Assembly: GCA_021840255.1 (NCBI GenBank)
Contig: JAKBYX010000001.1
Coordinates: 1 to 64,000, forward strand
DNA length: 64,000 bases
Direction: 5' to 3'
DNA from: Nitrospirota bacterium
Lineage (GTDB): Bacteria; Nitrospirota; Thermodesulfovibrionia; Thermodesulfovibrionales; JdFR-88
In this document: positions 42,659 through 52,053 of the stretch, one piece after another
How the letters are laid out: every line of letters starts with the position of its first letter
Position numbering within the stretch: position 1 is the first letter of the stretch
Notes under the pieces: model-generated
The model's input: the letters and a program-made list of their open reading frames with translations, nothing else
Database searches by the model: none
What the model was told of the DNA's origin: nothing
Position numbers and translations under genes: made by a program

Positions 42659-45600
42659 TTGAAGGCAGAGCTTGATGAAAATGAATCACCCTGTGGCAAG
42701 CTGCGGAGTATCTGTTATGATTTTTTAGTTAAAAAGGCATTTATCTGGCTGTTTTTACCGGTCCTGCTGCTCTCTCTTGCCGGGTGCGGGGGTAGCGGTG
42801 GCGGCGGCACAACCTCCATAAGCGGCAAGGTAATAGACGGTCCCGTGGCAAACGCGTCGATAACCGTCTACCAGGTTACCTCCGCTGGTTTTAATAAGGT
42901 GGGCACGGGGTCAACCGGTTCGGACGGGAGTTTTTCTTTAAGCATTCCCAATTACAATTCTGCCGATTACTACATACTTTTTGTTTCTGGCGGCACATTC
43001 GACAATAACGGCAACAGCACCGGGTCTCCGGACATGGTGGGATTTCTTGCCCCCGGAGGGTCGCACCAGGTATTCATAACCCCCATAACCACCCTGATAG
43101 GAGAGGACCTGTTTTCTAACGGGGTCTTGAACCCTAACCTCAATTCCGCTCAGGTGGACGCCGCCCTTAATCAGATGCTGGCCGTCCTGGGCCAGATATT
43201 CCAGGCGCTGGGCGGCAACAGCCTGAACGGCATATCCTCTTCCGATCCCACAGGCCAGACCAACCTTGACCAGCTTCTGGCGGAGCTAAACGGCATACTG
43301 CAAGAGCTTGCAAATGATGTGGCCGGCCAAACGGGGGAAGGTTACGGCCAGGCAATGAAAGACCTTGGCAACTACATCGGCAATAACCCCGGCACTTTCG
43401 GAAAGGAACTTGGGGCCGCATCGAACGGGGGCAATTTTTCTTTCATCAATTTCAATTTTACCGGCGGCAACGGAGGCACTATAAACATCTCGGGCACCCT
43501 GAACAACAATGACCAGACAGATCTGGGAAACCTGAAAAAGCAGCCGCCGTCTTTGGGAGTAGCCAATATCCCGGCCACTTTTTCCGTCCCCACTAATTTT
43601 TCGGTCTGGGTCGTAAACAATTCAGGCCAGGGGACCCCTGGCACAGTCACGAAGCTCGATGCCTCGGGCAACAAGCTGGGGACTTATACTGTTGGCAACG
43701 GTCCGGATTCGATCGCCATAGACCCCTCCGGAAATGTATGGGTGGCAGGAGATGCAGTTGTCACCGAGCTTGACCCGTCAGGAAACCATTTACGGACCTG
43801 CAGTCTGAATACCGGAGATGGAAGCGCCTACATGGACTCTTTGGACTCAAATTATGTAGCCACCGATCCTTCCGGCAATGTGTGGGTCACGGACATATTC
43901 GGGTACACATCCGACCCGCTTACCATAGGCAGTTCTTCGCAATATAATAACGGATATGGCGAGGAAGGGATCCTCACCCCCACCACGGAAACGGATTGGC
44001 ACGGCTCTGTTATCGAGCTTAACCCATCCAGTTGCGCGATAGAAAAAACGATCGATATCCATTCCCTGACCAATGGCCAAACGGACAGCCCTGGCCCGAT
44101 TGCCGTAGACCCTTCAGGCAATATATGGGTTATCAGCGCCGGTCCGCTTAACGCGGTTAATTTTACCACTAATTTAACGGAGGTCAGTCCCGCCGGCACT
44201 CTGTTGCAGGGACCCATTCAAGAGGACCAGTTATCCTCGCTGGCCTTTGATCCAGCCGGCAACGTTTGGGTCATGGATAACCAGGTGGGTGCAAAAGCTC
44301 CGGCGGGAGTGGGCGAATTCAATATATCCACAAAAAAATACTCCGAATTCAATGCGGGTTACGGGCCGGACACCGTTGCGGTCGACCCTTCGGGCAATAT
44401 CTGGACCGGCGGCGAGGCCGGCCTGAGCGCCATCGAATGGAATTCATCCGGCTCGGAGATAAAAAATTATAATATAGGATATTGGGCCAAGCCGGAACAA
44501 GGTACGATAGCCTTTGACCCCTCCGGCGATGCCTGGATCATCCATGACAGCTATCAGGGCGGGATTGCGGGCGTTACGGAGATAAATCCGTCTTCCGGCA
44601 AACAAGCTGTTTATAATGTGGCCGATCCGGTTGCGATTGCCATTAGCGCAAGCGCCTCAAACAACTCCGGCGGCTCTTCCGGCAACGGGTCCGGGGGCGG
44701 CTCTGCGGGAGGCTCCTCCTCCGGCCATCAGTTCATTGCCCTGGCTGGCGATTTTTCCACCTCCTATATCCTCAATTCGTCCGATGGGGCCAACTGGAAC
44801 CTCGTTTATGATGGCGCCAACAACTCCTCACACATCACGGGCGTGGCCTATGGAGACGGCAAATGGGTCGCGGTGGGCAACTCCGGCTCCAATTCCGCGA
44901 TCCTTACCTCAAGCGATGGGCGGACATGGGCGCAGGCATACAGTGCGCCAAATGGATCAACTCCGATCGAAGGCATCGCCTTTGATAACGGCACGGGCAC
45001 CTTCATGGCGATAGACCAGTACGCATCCCATTACTATGTGTCAGCGGACGGATCCAACTGGACAGCCTATACCGGCAACACACATGGCGGAAGCATCTAT
45101 GGCATTGCGGGCGCCGTCTTTGGAAAGGGCGTCTACGTGGTAGCGGAGTCGGGCGAATACATCGACAGCTACACATTATCAGACCAGACATGGCACTCTT
45201 TTAATGACCCGCAGCTCAACCCCCACTCTGTCGCTTATTTGAACGGTCTTTTCTTCGTATCGTCGTATAACGGGTTCTACTATTCCAGTGACGGGGTCAA
45301 CTGGACACTGGTCCCGGAGTCCAATTCGCCAGCCGGTATAGCCTATGGAAATGGCCTGTACATCCTGGCGCAGGGAGTCCAAAGCCCTCCATCCTGCAAT
45401 ATTTCATACTCCACAGACGGGGTCCACTGGAGCGCCTCCGGCTACAGCAGCACCAGCTTTGACTGCACGGGGGCCTATTTTGCAAACGGGGTCTTTTTTG
45501 TGACCCCCGGTGCCGCCGGGAGCGGACCGGGCCTCCGGTCCACTGACGGGAAGACCTGGAACAGTGCAGCTTCCTCGAACACAAGTTTTTATTATTCCAA

Positions 45601-45760
45601 TATCATTTATGGGAACAACACGTACGTTGCGGCCGGCAACGGCGTAATCAATTACAACAGCGGCATCTTTGATTCAACGGACGGCTCCACATGGACCGGT
45701 ATTCTGAACACCACATCGTACTCAGGAATGGGGAGCCTCAGCGAGATCGTTTACCATTGA
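42659..45760 (+). CDS. Lipoprotein with Vgb/NHL-like beta-propeller repeats and a C-terminal BNR/WD40-like repeat domain (TTG start)
   Basis: Lipobox LLSLAGC; repeated SIAIDPSGNVWV and GNGLY...SSDGVNW motifs. Confidence 0.8.
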   Translation: MKAELDENESPCGKLRSICYDFLVKKAFIWLFLPVLLLSLAGCGGSGGGGTTSISGKVIDGPVANASITVYQVTSAGFNKVGTGSTGSDGSFSLSIPNYNSADYYILFVSGGTFDNNGNSTGSPDMVGFLAPGGSHQVFITPITTLIGEDLFSNGVLNPNLNSAQVDAALNQMLAVLGQIFQALGGNSLNGISSSDPTGQTNLDQLLAELNGILQELANDVAGQTGEGYGQAMKDLGNYIGNNPGTFGKELGAASNGGNFSFINFNFTGGNGGTINISGTLNNNDQTDLGNLKKQPPSLGVANIPATFSVPTNFSVWVVNNSGQGTPGTVTKLDASGNKLGTYTVGNGPDSIAIDPSGNVWVAGDAVVTELDPSGNHLRTCSLNTGDGSAYMDSLDSNYVATDPSGNVWVTDIFGYTSDPLTIGSSSQYNNGYGEEGILTPTTETDWHGSVIELNPSSCAIEKTIDIHSLTNGQTDSPGPIAVDPSGNIWVISAGPLNAVNFTTNLTEVSPAGTLLQGPIQEDQLSSLAFDPAGNVWVMDNQVGAKAPAGVGEFNISTKKYSEFNAGYGPDTVAVDPSGNIWTGGEAGLSAIEWNSSGSEIKNYNIGYWAKPEQGTIAFDPSGDAWIIHDSYQGGIAGVTEINPSSGKQAVYNVADPVAIAISASASNNSGGSSGNGSGGGSAGGSSSGHQFIALAGDFSTSYILNSSDGANWNLVYDGANNSSHITGVAYGDGKWVAVGNSGSNSAILTSSDGRTWAQAYSAPNGSTPIEGIAFDNGTGTFMAIDQYASHYYVSADGSNWTAYTGNTHGGSIYGIAGAVFGKGVYVVAESGEYIDSYTLSDQTWHSFNDPQLNPHSVAYLNGLFFVSSYNGFYYSSDGVNWTLVPESNSPAGIAYGNGLYILAQGVQSPPSCNISYSTDGVHWSASGYSSTSFDCTGAYFANGVFFVTPGAAGSGPGLRSTDGKTWNSAASSNTSFYYSNIIYGNNTYVAAGNGVINYNSGIFDSTDGSTWTGILNTTSYSGMGSLSEIVYH
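42680..42707. repeat. REP-like palindromic element, copy B, in frame inside lipoprotein 1
   Basis: AATGAATCACCCTGTGGCAAGCTGCGGA compared with 38946-38974. Confidence 0.5.
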
Positions 45761-45792
45761 GTCCGTTCTCCTCTTAAAGGAGGTTTGAATTG

Positions 45793-46020
45793 ATGGAAAG
45801 TTACATAATCCGCATTTACAGACGGGACGCCATGGACCCGGATATCGCCTCAGGACTTGTGGAGAGCTCGTTCATGGGAAAGCCGGTTTAGTCATTTACT
45901 TTGAAGTTATAAATATCATCTTGACAGGCAAAACCATTTTAATGGATTTTAAATAAGAATAAAAATCTGTGATTCAAGACGCTTAAGGGAAAAAGGAAAT
46001 ATAAGGATTATGACGAATAA
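45793..46020 (+). pseudogene. Decayed second copy of the small VESYIIRIYRRD protein
   Basis: MESYIIRIYRRDAMDPDIASGLVESSFMGKPV* stops at 45891; the paralogue's C-terminal KYKDYDE* is still readable at 45997-46020. Confidence 0.75.
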
Positions 46021-46057
46021 GGATTCGAGGCCCGGAGATTAAAAAATTTTTCAAAAG

Positions 46058-46074
46058 GGGGATTTTGCGTCCCC
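46058..46074 (+). promoter_or_regulatory. Leader hairpin before lipoprotein 2 RBS
   Basis: GGGGATTTTGCGTCCCC; matches the copy at 42629. Confidence 0.45.
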
Positions 46075-46086
46075 GGGGAGGAACAT

Positions 46087-49000
46087 ATGAAGGCAGAGCT
46101 TGATGAATTAAAAAAAGTATTGATCTGGCTGTTTTTACCGGTCCTGTTGATCTCTCTTGCCGGGTGCGGGGGGGGCGGTGGCGGCGGCACGGCCTCCATA
46201 AGCGGCAAGGTGATAGACGGTCCCGTATCGGGCGCATCCATAATCGTATATCAGGTTACTTCTTCGGGTCTCGCCCAGGCGGGGACCGGATACACCCAAT
46301 CGGATGGAAGTTTCGCTTTAACTATAAGCAATTACAATTCTTCCGATTACTATCTGCTCTATGTTTCCGGTGGGACCTTCAGCGATAAAGGGTCCAGCAC
46401 GGCTGCGCCCACCATGGTTGGATTTCTTGTTCCCGGAGGCACGTCGACTGTTTACATAACTCCCTTGACCACCTTAATAGGCGAGGCGCTGTTTAACGCC
46501 GATGGGACCATAAACACCAATTTGAATTCCACTCAGGTGGATTTCTATCTTAAACAGATGCTCTACTATATCGGCCAGTTATTTAACGGCATGCAGGGGC
46601 AGGATTTAAACTCGATATCGCTTTCAAACCCTGCGAATTCCCAGCTTATTAATGAAATATTGGCCCTGCTTCAGGACCTTGCGGACACTGTTAAAAACCA
46701 AACTGGGGAAAAATACAACCAGGCGATGCAGGACCTGCTTAACTATTTAAGCGTTCCTAACAATGGGGCAAAGCAAGCCCTTTTGGCCGCGTTAACAGGC
46801 AACGGCGGAAACGGGAACTTTACGTTTGATGGTTTCCAATTTACCGGCAACGGCGGCGGCACCGTAAATATCAGCGGCACGCTGAATAATAACGACCAGG
46901 CCGGATTGGCAAATGCCGAGACGCCTCCTGCCCTGCCTTCGGGATTAACGAACATCAAGCCGGACTTTAACATACCGGCAAATTTTTCTGTGTGGATCGC
47001 GAGTGGCGACGGCACGGCCAGAAAACTCGATTCGTCAGGCAATGTATCTGGACCCTATAACGCAGGTCCGGCCCCGGATTCAATAGCCGTTGATTCAAAC
47101 GGCAATGTATGGGTCAGCGGCGCCGGCGTGGTTACCGAGCTCAGTCCCTCGGGGGCATCCGAGCAGACCTGCTATTTACATACTGGCAGCGTCTCTTCCG
47201 GAAACAGACCGAATTATAACGATTCGAATTATCTCGCCGTCGATTATAAAAACAATGTGTGGGTTACGAGCGCGGTAGGTTATGATTACACGCCGGTAAC
47301 AGAAACCACACCTCCACGCTCTTACCCCGGGTGGGGCGATGGCGAAGGCGGTTATTATGAAAACGGGACCTCTCAAATATATGACTGGTGGGACGGGGCG
47401 ATAATAGAACTTAATACCGCAAGCTGCAGCCTGAATCAAAGCCAGGACCCGTATATCAGATATTTCGATACATATAGCGGATCGGGCAACTCTATCAGTA
47501 GTCCCGGTCCGATTGCCGTGGACCATTCCGGCAACCTCTGGGTTGATGCATTGGGAGGGGGGTTCCCCACCTATGGGCAGTCTTTCAGTGTGAACGTTGC
47601 GGAATTCAGTTCTTCCTCGGGCAATCTCATCTCTCTGCCAGGCGGGGTTCCCGATCCTGGGCTGCAGAACTTTAACTCGATCGCCACGGACCCGGCCGGC
47701 AACCTATGGGCCTTTGCTGGATTTTATGCTTCAGCCAACCCTGCCGGCACTCCGGATCTCAGCGAGATAAAGCCGGGCGGATCAGTTGCAAATTATACGG
47801 TAGAATCCCAGGGGAGTTTGGAAAGTGATAAACAAGTTCCTTTCAACGGGTTTCCGATGGCCGTTGATCCTTCCGGCAACATCTGGATCGCGATCACGCA
47901 ATACGGCGCTGCTTCTTCAAGTGCTTACGAATACAGCTCTTCGAACGGCACCCTGATAAACCATTATGATCTGGGCGTTACCGTGCCCGGGTTTCAGGTT
48001 TCGCAGGCCGCGGAGCAGATAGCCTTCGATTCGTCAGGCAACGCCTGGGTCATAGGAAAGGGCGCGAACGGCGCCGACGGTGTCATCGTAATTAACCCGA
48101 AAACGGCCGGCGGCAAACAGGCCTTTTTCCAAGTCCCTGATCCGGTCGCCATTACGGGCGGCAGTTATACCTTGACCGCTCCAAGCGTAAGCTCCGTAAG
48201 CCCCGCTAACAATGCAACCGGCGTAAGCACCTCCCCGGCTGTGACGGCAACCTTTAGCGCGGCAATGAATTCCTCGACTATCAATTCGGGGACATTCACC
48301 ATTACCGGGCCTAACGGGACACAGGTAACCGGAGCAGTGACTTTCGACGCCTCCACCAATACGGCGACCTTTACCCCATCATTCCCGCTCAGCACCGGCA
48401 CCTCATACACCGCCACCATCATGACGGGGGCTTATGGCGCCGACAATGTGGCGCTTGCAAGCGTATATTCATGGAGCTTCACTACAACTTCACCCTCCGT
48501 GGGCGGCACCAACACGTTTACGGCAGGGATCCATCCACTGGGGATAGCCATAGACGCCTCCGGCCATATCTGGGTGGCCAACAGCGGCGACGGCACGGTG
48601 GAAGAAATGGACTCTTCCGGCAGCGTAATAGGCACTTTTGGCGGCGGCAATATAACGGGTGCGGGGTACATAGCCATAGACGCCTCCGGCAATGTCTGGG
48701 TAACGGGCACCGGCACCTCCATAACCGAATTATTAAAAAGTTCTGGCTATGCAACAAGCGCGGCATTCAATATGGCCACGCCCAGTATGACTGGCCCGGG
48801 GGGCATAGCCATAGACGCCTCCGGCAATGTCTGGGTGACAAACACTTATACCGGCACCATGACAAATCTGTACGAATTCCTGGCGCCAAATTACACGTCA
48901 TCGAACACATTCTCTGCCGGCTTCGGAGGAGGTGTGGCCACCGGCCTGGCGATTGATGCCGCCAGCAATGTGTGGGTTGGATATAATGATTATGGCTACG

Positions 49001-49467
49001 GCGAGGTAACCGAATTATTGAGCTCAAGCTCGTACAGTTCGCCGGGTAACTTGTTTTCCACCAACATGACAGGCCCTGAGGGCATGGCTATAGACGCCTC
49101 CGGCAATGCATGGACAACGAATTTAGCGGCTTCTAATCCATCAACTTCCGCAGGGACGATAGTTAAATTGACCGCTCCGTCAACTTCGTCTTCGCCATAT
49201 ACATTGGGCGCAGCTCCTGAAGGAGTGGCGATCGACTCCGCCGGCAATATCTGGGTGGCAAATAAAGGCGGCAATACGGTTACGGAATTGAACTCATCCG
49301 GCACTGTCGTCAATTCATACACGGTAGGCACAAACCCTGTCGATGTAGCGATAGACTCTTCCGGCAATGTGTGGGTGACCAATAACGGAGACGGCACCGT
49401 ATCCGAGTTGGTGGGAGTCGCAAAGGGGCCCCAGTTTTTCCCTTATTCGGGCCCGCAATTCCCATGA
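46087..49467 (+). CDS. Lipoprotein with two Vgb/NHL-like beta-propeller blocks separated by a Big_5-like Ig domain
   Basis: MKAELDELKKVLIWLFLPVLLISLAGC lipobox; SVSSVSPANNATGVSTSPAVTATFSAAMN Big_5-like; repeated GIAIDASGNVWV. Confidence 0.82.
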   Translation: MKAELDELKKVLIWLFLPVLLISLAGCGGGGGGGTASISGKVIDGPVSGASIIVYQVTSSGLAQAGTGYTQSDGSFALTISNYNSSDYYLLYVSGGTFSDKGSSTAAPTMVGFLVPGGTSTVYITPLTTLIGEALFNADGTINTNLNSTQVDFYLKQMLYYIGQLFNGMQGQDLNSISLSNPANSQLINEILALLQDLADTVKNQTGEKYNQAMQDLLNYLSVPNNGAKQALLAALTGNGGNGNFTFDGFQFTGNGGGTVNISGTLNNNDQAGLANAETPPALPSGLTNIKPDFNIPANFSVWIASGDGTARKLDSSGNVSGPYNAGPAPDSIAVDSNGNVWVSGAGVVTELSPSGASEQTCYLHTGSVSSGNRPNYNDSNYLAVDYKNNVWVTSAVGYDYTPVTETTPPRSYPGWGDGEGGYYENGTSQIYDWWDGAIIELNTASCSLNQSQDPYIRYFDTYSGSGNSISSPGPIAVDHSGNLWVDALGGGFPTYGQSFSVNVAEFSSSSGNLISLPGGVPDPGLQNFNSIATDPAGNLWAFAGFYASANPAGTPDLSEIKPGGSVANYTVESQGSLESDKQVPFNGFPMAVDPSGNIWIAITQYGAASSSAYEYSSSNGTLINHYDLGVTVPGFQVSQAAEQIAFDSSGNAWVIGKGANGADGVIVINPKTAGGKQAFFQVPDPVAITGGSYTLTAPSVSSVSPANNATGVSTSPAVTATFSAAMNSSTINSGTFTITGPNGTQVTGAVTFDASTNTATFTPSFPLSTGTSYTATIMTGAYGADNVALASVYSWSFTTTSPSVGGTNTFTAGIHPLGIAIDASGHIWVANSGDGTVEEMDSSGSVIGTFGGGNITGAGYIAIDASGNVWVTGTGTSITELLKSSGYATSAAFNMATPSMTGPGGIAIDASGNVWVTNTYTGTMTNLYEFLAPNYTSSNTFSAGFGGGVATGLAIDAASNVWVGYNDYGYGEVTELLSSSSYSSPGNLFSTNMTGPEGMAIDASGNAWTTNLAASNPSTSAGTIVKLTAPSTSSSPYTLGAAPEGVAIDSAGNIWVANKGGNTVTELNSSGTVVNSYTVGTNPVDVAIDSSGNVWVTNNGDGTVSELVGVAKGPQFFPYSGPQFP
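48540..49120 (+). repeat. Near-identical DNA repeat units encoding IAIDASGNVWV
   Basis: ATAGCCATAGACGCCTCCGGC(A/C)AT(G/A)TCTGGGT at about 48543, 48669, 48805, diverged at about 49087. Confidence 0.8.
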
Positions 49468-49600
49468 TTTGCCCATGACTAGCCTATAATTTGGAGGTTA
49501 ATTTTTGAACATGATTTAAATTTAAATTGCCCGAATTAATTTAAGGAGAACCGTTTTTCAAAGGCAGGCGTGGCAAACATCGCCGCTCGTGGTTTTTTAA

Positions 49601-49643
49601 AAAAACCCCGGAGGGTTTGGATATAAACCCTCTGGGGTTTTTC
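49601..49643. terminator. Rho-independent terminator (possibly bidirectional)
   Basis: AAAAACCCCGGAGGGTTT..ATATAAACCCTCTGGGGTTTTT. Confidence 0.85.
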
Positions 49644-49667
49644 GCATAATATCCCTTTTTTAGTTTT

Positions 49668-50918
49668 TTAAAGCTTCGTTATCTTAAGCCTTGATATCTT
49701 CCTCTCCTCCATTTCGAGGATGAGGAAGCGCAGGTTCTGATATCTCACCTGCTCTCCCACCTTTGGGAGCCTGCCGAACAGCCCGAACACGAACCCCCCT
49801 ATGGTGTGGAACTCCGCCGATTTCATATCGGCCCCTACCAGCTCGTTCACCTCATCCATCCCGGTCTGTCCGGAGACTATGAAAGTCCGCTCGTCCACTA
49901 TCTCGATCTCCCGTTCGGCCTCGATCTCCTCGAACTCGTCCTGAAGGCCGCCCACGATCTCCTCCATTATGTCCTCGAAAGTGATAAGGCCGTCCGTGCC
50001 TCCATATTCGTCTATCACGATGGCGATCTGGAACTTCTTTTTCTGCATCTCGTCCAAGAGTTCCGAGAGCATCTTGTTTTCCGGGACAAAGTAGGTTTCC
50101 CTCATGATCTCCGTTACCGGGGTGGTCTCATTCACCGTGCCTTCGGCCATCTTTATAAGGATGTCTTTTATATATAGTATCCCTGATATGTCATCGATGC
50201 TTTCCCCGATCACGGGATACCTGGAATAGCCCTCTTCCTTCACCAGCGCCATGGCCTCTGAAATGGAGGCGGTGCTCGGGATGGATACGATCTCGGTCCT
50301 GGGCACCATGACCTCTGATACCATCATGTCGCCGAACTCAAAGACCCGGTGCAGAAGCTCCTTTTCTTCCTCTTCCAGCGTACCGGCCTCTTCGCCAACG
50401 GTTATGGCGGCCTTTATCTCATCCACGGTCAGATATGAAGGCAGAGGCTCCTGTTTTATTCCTATCAGGTTCAGAAAACGGCTGAAGAACCACACCAGCG
50501 GACTTATGAGCTTCATATATATCTGCACCGGCCTGGCCAGCGAAAGGGCGAACTCGTCCGCGTGCGCCAGCGCCATGGTCTTTGGCGTAAGCTCGCCGAA
50601 CACGACGGTCAGAAACGTCATGACGGCGGTGGAGATTATCACGCCCTTGCTGCCCAGCATCTTGACGGCCACCAGGGTGCCAAGGGCCGTGGCAAATATG
50701 GTAAGCATGTTTGCGGAAACGATGACAGCGCTGAAAAGCCGGTCCGGCTGATCCAGTATCTTCTTAAGGACAATGGCCCGCCTGTTGTTCTTCTCCACCA
50801 GACTTCTTATCTTATAGCGGTTGGCGGAGATGAACGAAGCCTCCACGCTGGATAGCGCCGCAAGGGCGAAGATCGACAGAATTATAAGAAGTGCTTCTAG
50901 TATACCGGGAGGCTCCAT
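49668..50918 (-). CDS. CNNM/CorC-HlyC family membrane protein
   Basis: N-terminal TM (DUF21-like), CBS domains, IDEYGGTDGLITFEDIMEEIVGGLQDEFE, C-terminal CorC_HlyC domain. Confidence 0.92.
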   Translation of the reverse strand: MEPPGILEALLIILSIFALAALSSVEASFISANRYKIRSLVEKNNRRAIVLKKILDQPDRLFSAVIVSANMLTIFATALGTLVAVKMLGSKGVIISTAVMTFLTVVFGELTPKTMALAHADEFALSLARPVQIYMKLISPLVWFFSRFLNLIGIKQEPLPSYLTVDEIKAAITVGEEAGTLEEEEKELLHRVFEFGDMMVSEVMVPRTEIVSIPSTASISEAMALVKEEGYSRYPVIGESIDDISGILYIKDILIKMAEGTVNETTPVTEIMRETYFVPENKMLSELLDEMQKKKFQIAIVIDEYGGTDGLITFEDIMEEIVGGLQDEFEEIEAEREIEIVDERTFIVSGQTGMDEVNELVGADMKSAEFHTIGGFVFGLFGRLPKVGEQVRYQNLRFLILEMEERKISRLKITKL

Positions 50919-50931
50919 TAAATAGGAAAGG

Positions 50932-52014
50932 TCAGTTGGCCTTCATCTTCCCGATGACGGCGTGTGCGACATCAGTGGTCGAGACGGCGGAAGGATCATC
51001 AGGAGAGGGTTTCATGTCATATGTGACATGCCTGCCCTCCTCAATTACACCGGCAATCGCCTTTTCGAGCCTTTCAGCCGCGTCCTGTTCCCCAAGATAC
51101 CTTAACATCATGACACCTGATAGCATCATAGCAAAGGGATTCATCTTGTTCAACCCCTTGTACTTGGGGGCGCTGCCGTGGGTGGGCTCGAAAACCGCAT
51201 ACCCTTCTCCGATATTCGCGCCAGGAGCAAGACCGAGCCCGCCTATCAGGCCGGCGCCAAGGTCCGAAATGATATCGCCGTACAGGTTGGGCAGGACAAG
51301 GACATCATAAAGCTCCGGTTTCTGCACAAGCTGCATGCACATATTGTCTATTATCCGGTCTTCAAACCCGATATCCGGATAATCCGCGGCTACCGCCCTT
51401 GCCACCTCAAGGAAAAGCCCGTCAGAAAACTTCATTATGTTTGCCTTGTGGACGGCGGTGACCTTTTTTCTTCCGTTTTTACGGGCGTAATCGAATGCAA
51501 AACGGACAATGCGCTCAGTGCCGGAAACCGATATCGGTTTTATGCTTATCCCGGAGTCTTTCCGGATGTCTTTTCCGGAAAGCTCGCGTATGGTATCTAT
51601 CAGGCGAAGCGCCTCCGGGGTGGATTTCTGGAACTCTATCCCTGCATAGAGGTCCTCGGTGTTCTCCCGGACGATGACTAGGTCTATATTTTCATATCTG
51701 GACCTGACCCCCTTGAAGCTCTTGCACGGCCTCAGGCAGGCATAGAGGTCCATAGCCTGGCGGAGCTGGACGTTTATGCTCCTGAACCCTTTGCCCACGG
51801 GCGTGGTGACCGGGCCTTTTATGGCCACCTTGTTTTTCTTAATGGAATCTATGACCCTTTGCGGCAGGGGGTTGCCTTCCTTCTCGTAGACGTCTTCTCC
51901 TGCGTCCTGAAAATCCCATTCAAAACCCACCCCTGTGGCCTCAAGCACCATGCTGGTGGCTTCAGACAGCTCCGGCCCTACTCCGTCTCCCGGTATGAAT
52001 GTTACTTTATACAT
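50932..52014 (-). CDS. NAD-type isocitrate/isopropylmalate dehydrogenase family protein, probably isocitrate dehydrogenase
   Basis: [68 protein letters not shown]. Confidence 0.85.
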   Translation of the reverse strand: MYKVTFIPGDGVGPELSEATSMVLEATGVGFEWDFQDAGEDVYEKEGNPLPQRVIDSIKKNKVAIKGPVTTPVGKGFRSINVQLRQAMDLYACLRPCKSFKGVRSRYENIDLVIVRENTEDLYAGIEFQKSTPEALRLIDTIRELSGKDIRKDSGISIKPISVSGTERIVRFAFDYARKNGRKKVTAVHKANIMKFSDGLFLEVARAVAADYPDIGFEDRIIDNMCMQLVQKPELYDVLVLPNLYGDIISDLGAGLIGGLGLAPGANIGEGYAVFEPTHGSAPKYKGLNKMNPFAMMLSGVMMLRYLGEQDAAERLEKAIAGVIEEGRHVTYDMKPSPDDPSAVSTTDVAHAVIGKMKAN

Positions 52015-52053
52015 AGATAGAGGTCTCCGATTCTGTTGTCATTTCTATATCTT

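Noticed and set aside
48540-49400. Possible CRISPR-like array from regularly recurring repeats
   Set aside because: Repeats are in frame, encode IAIDASGNVWV propeller motifs, spacing is irregular, and no cas genes are present.
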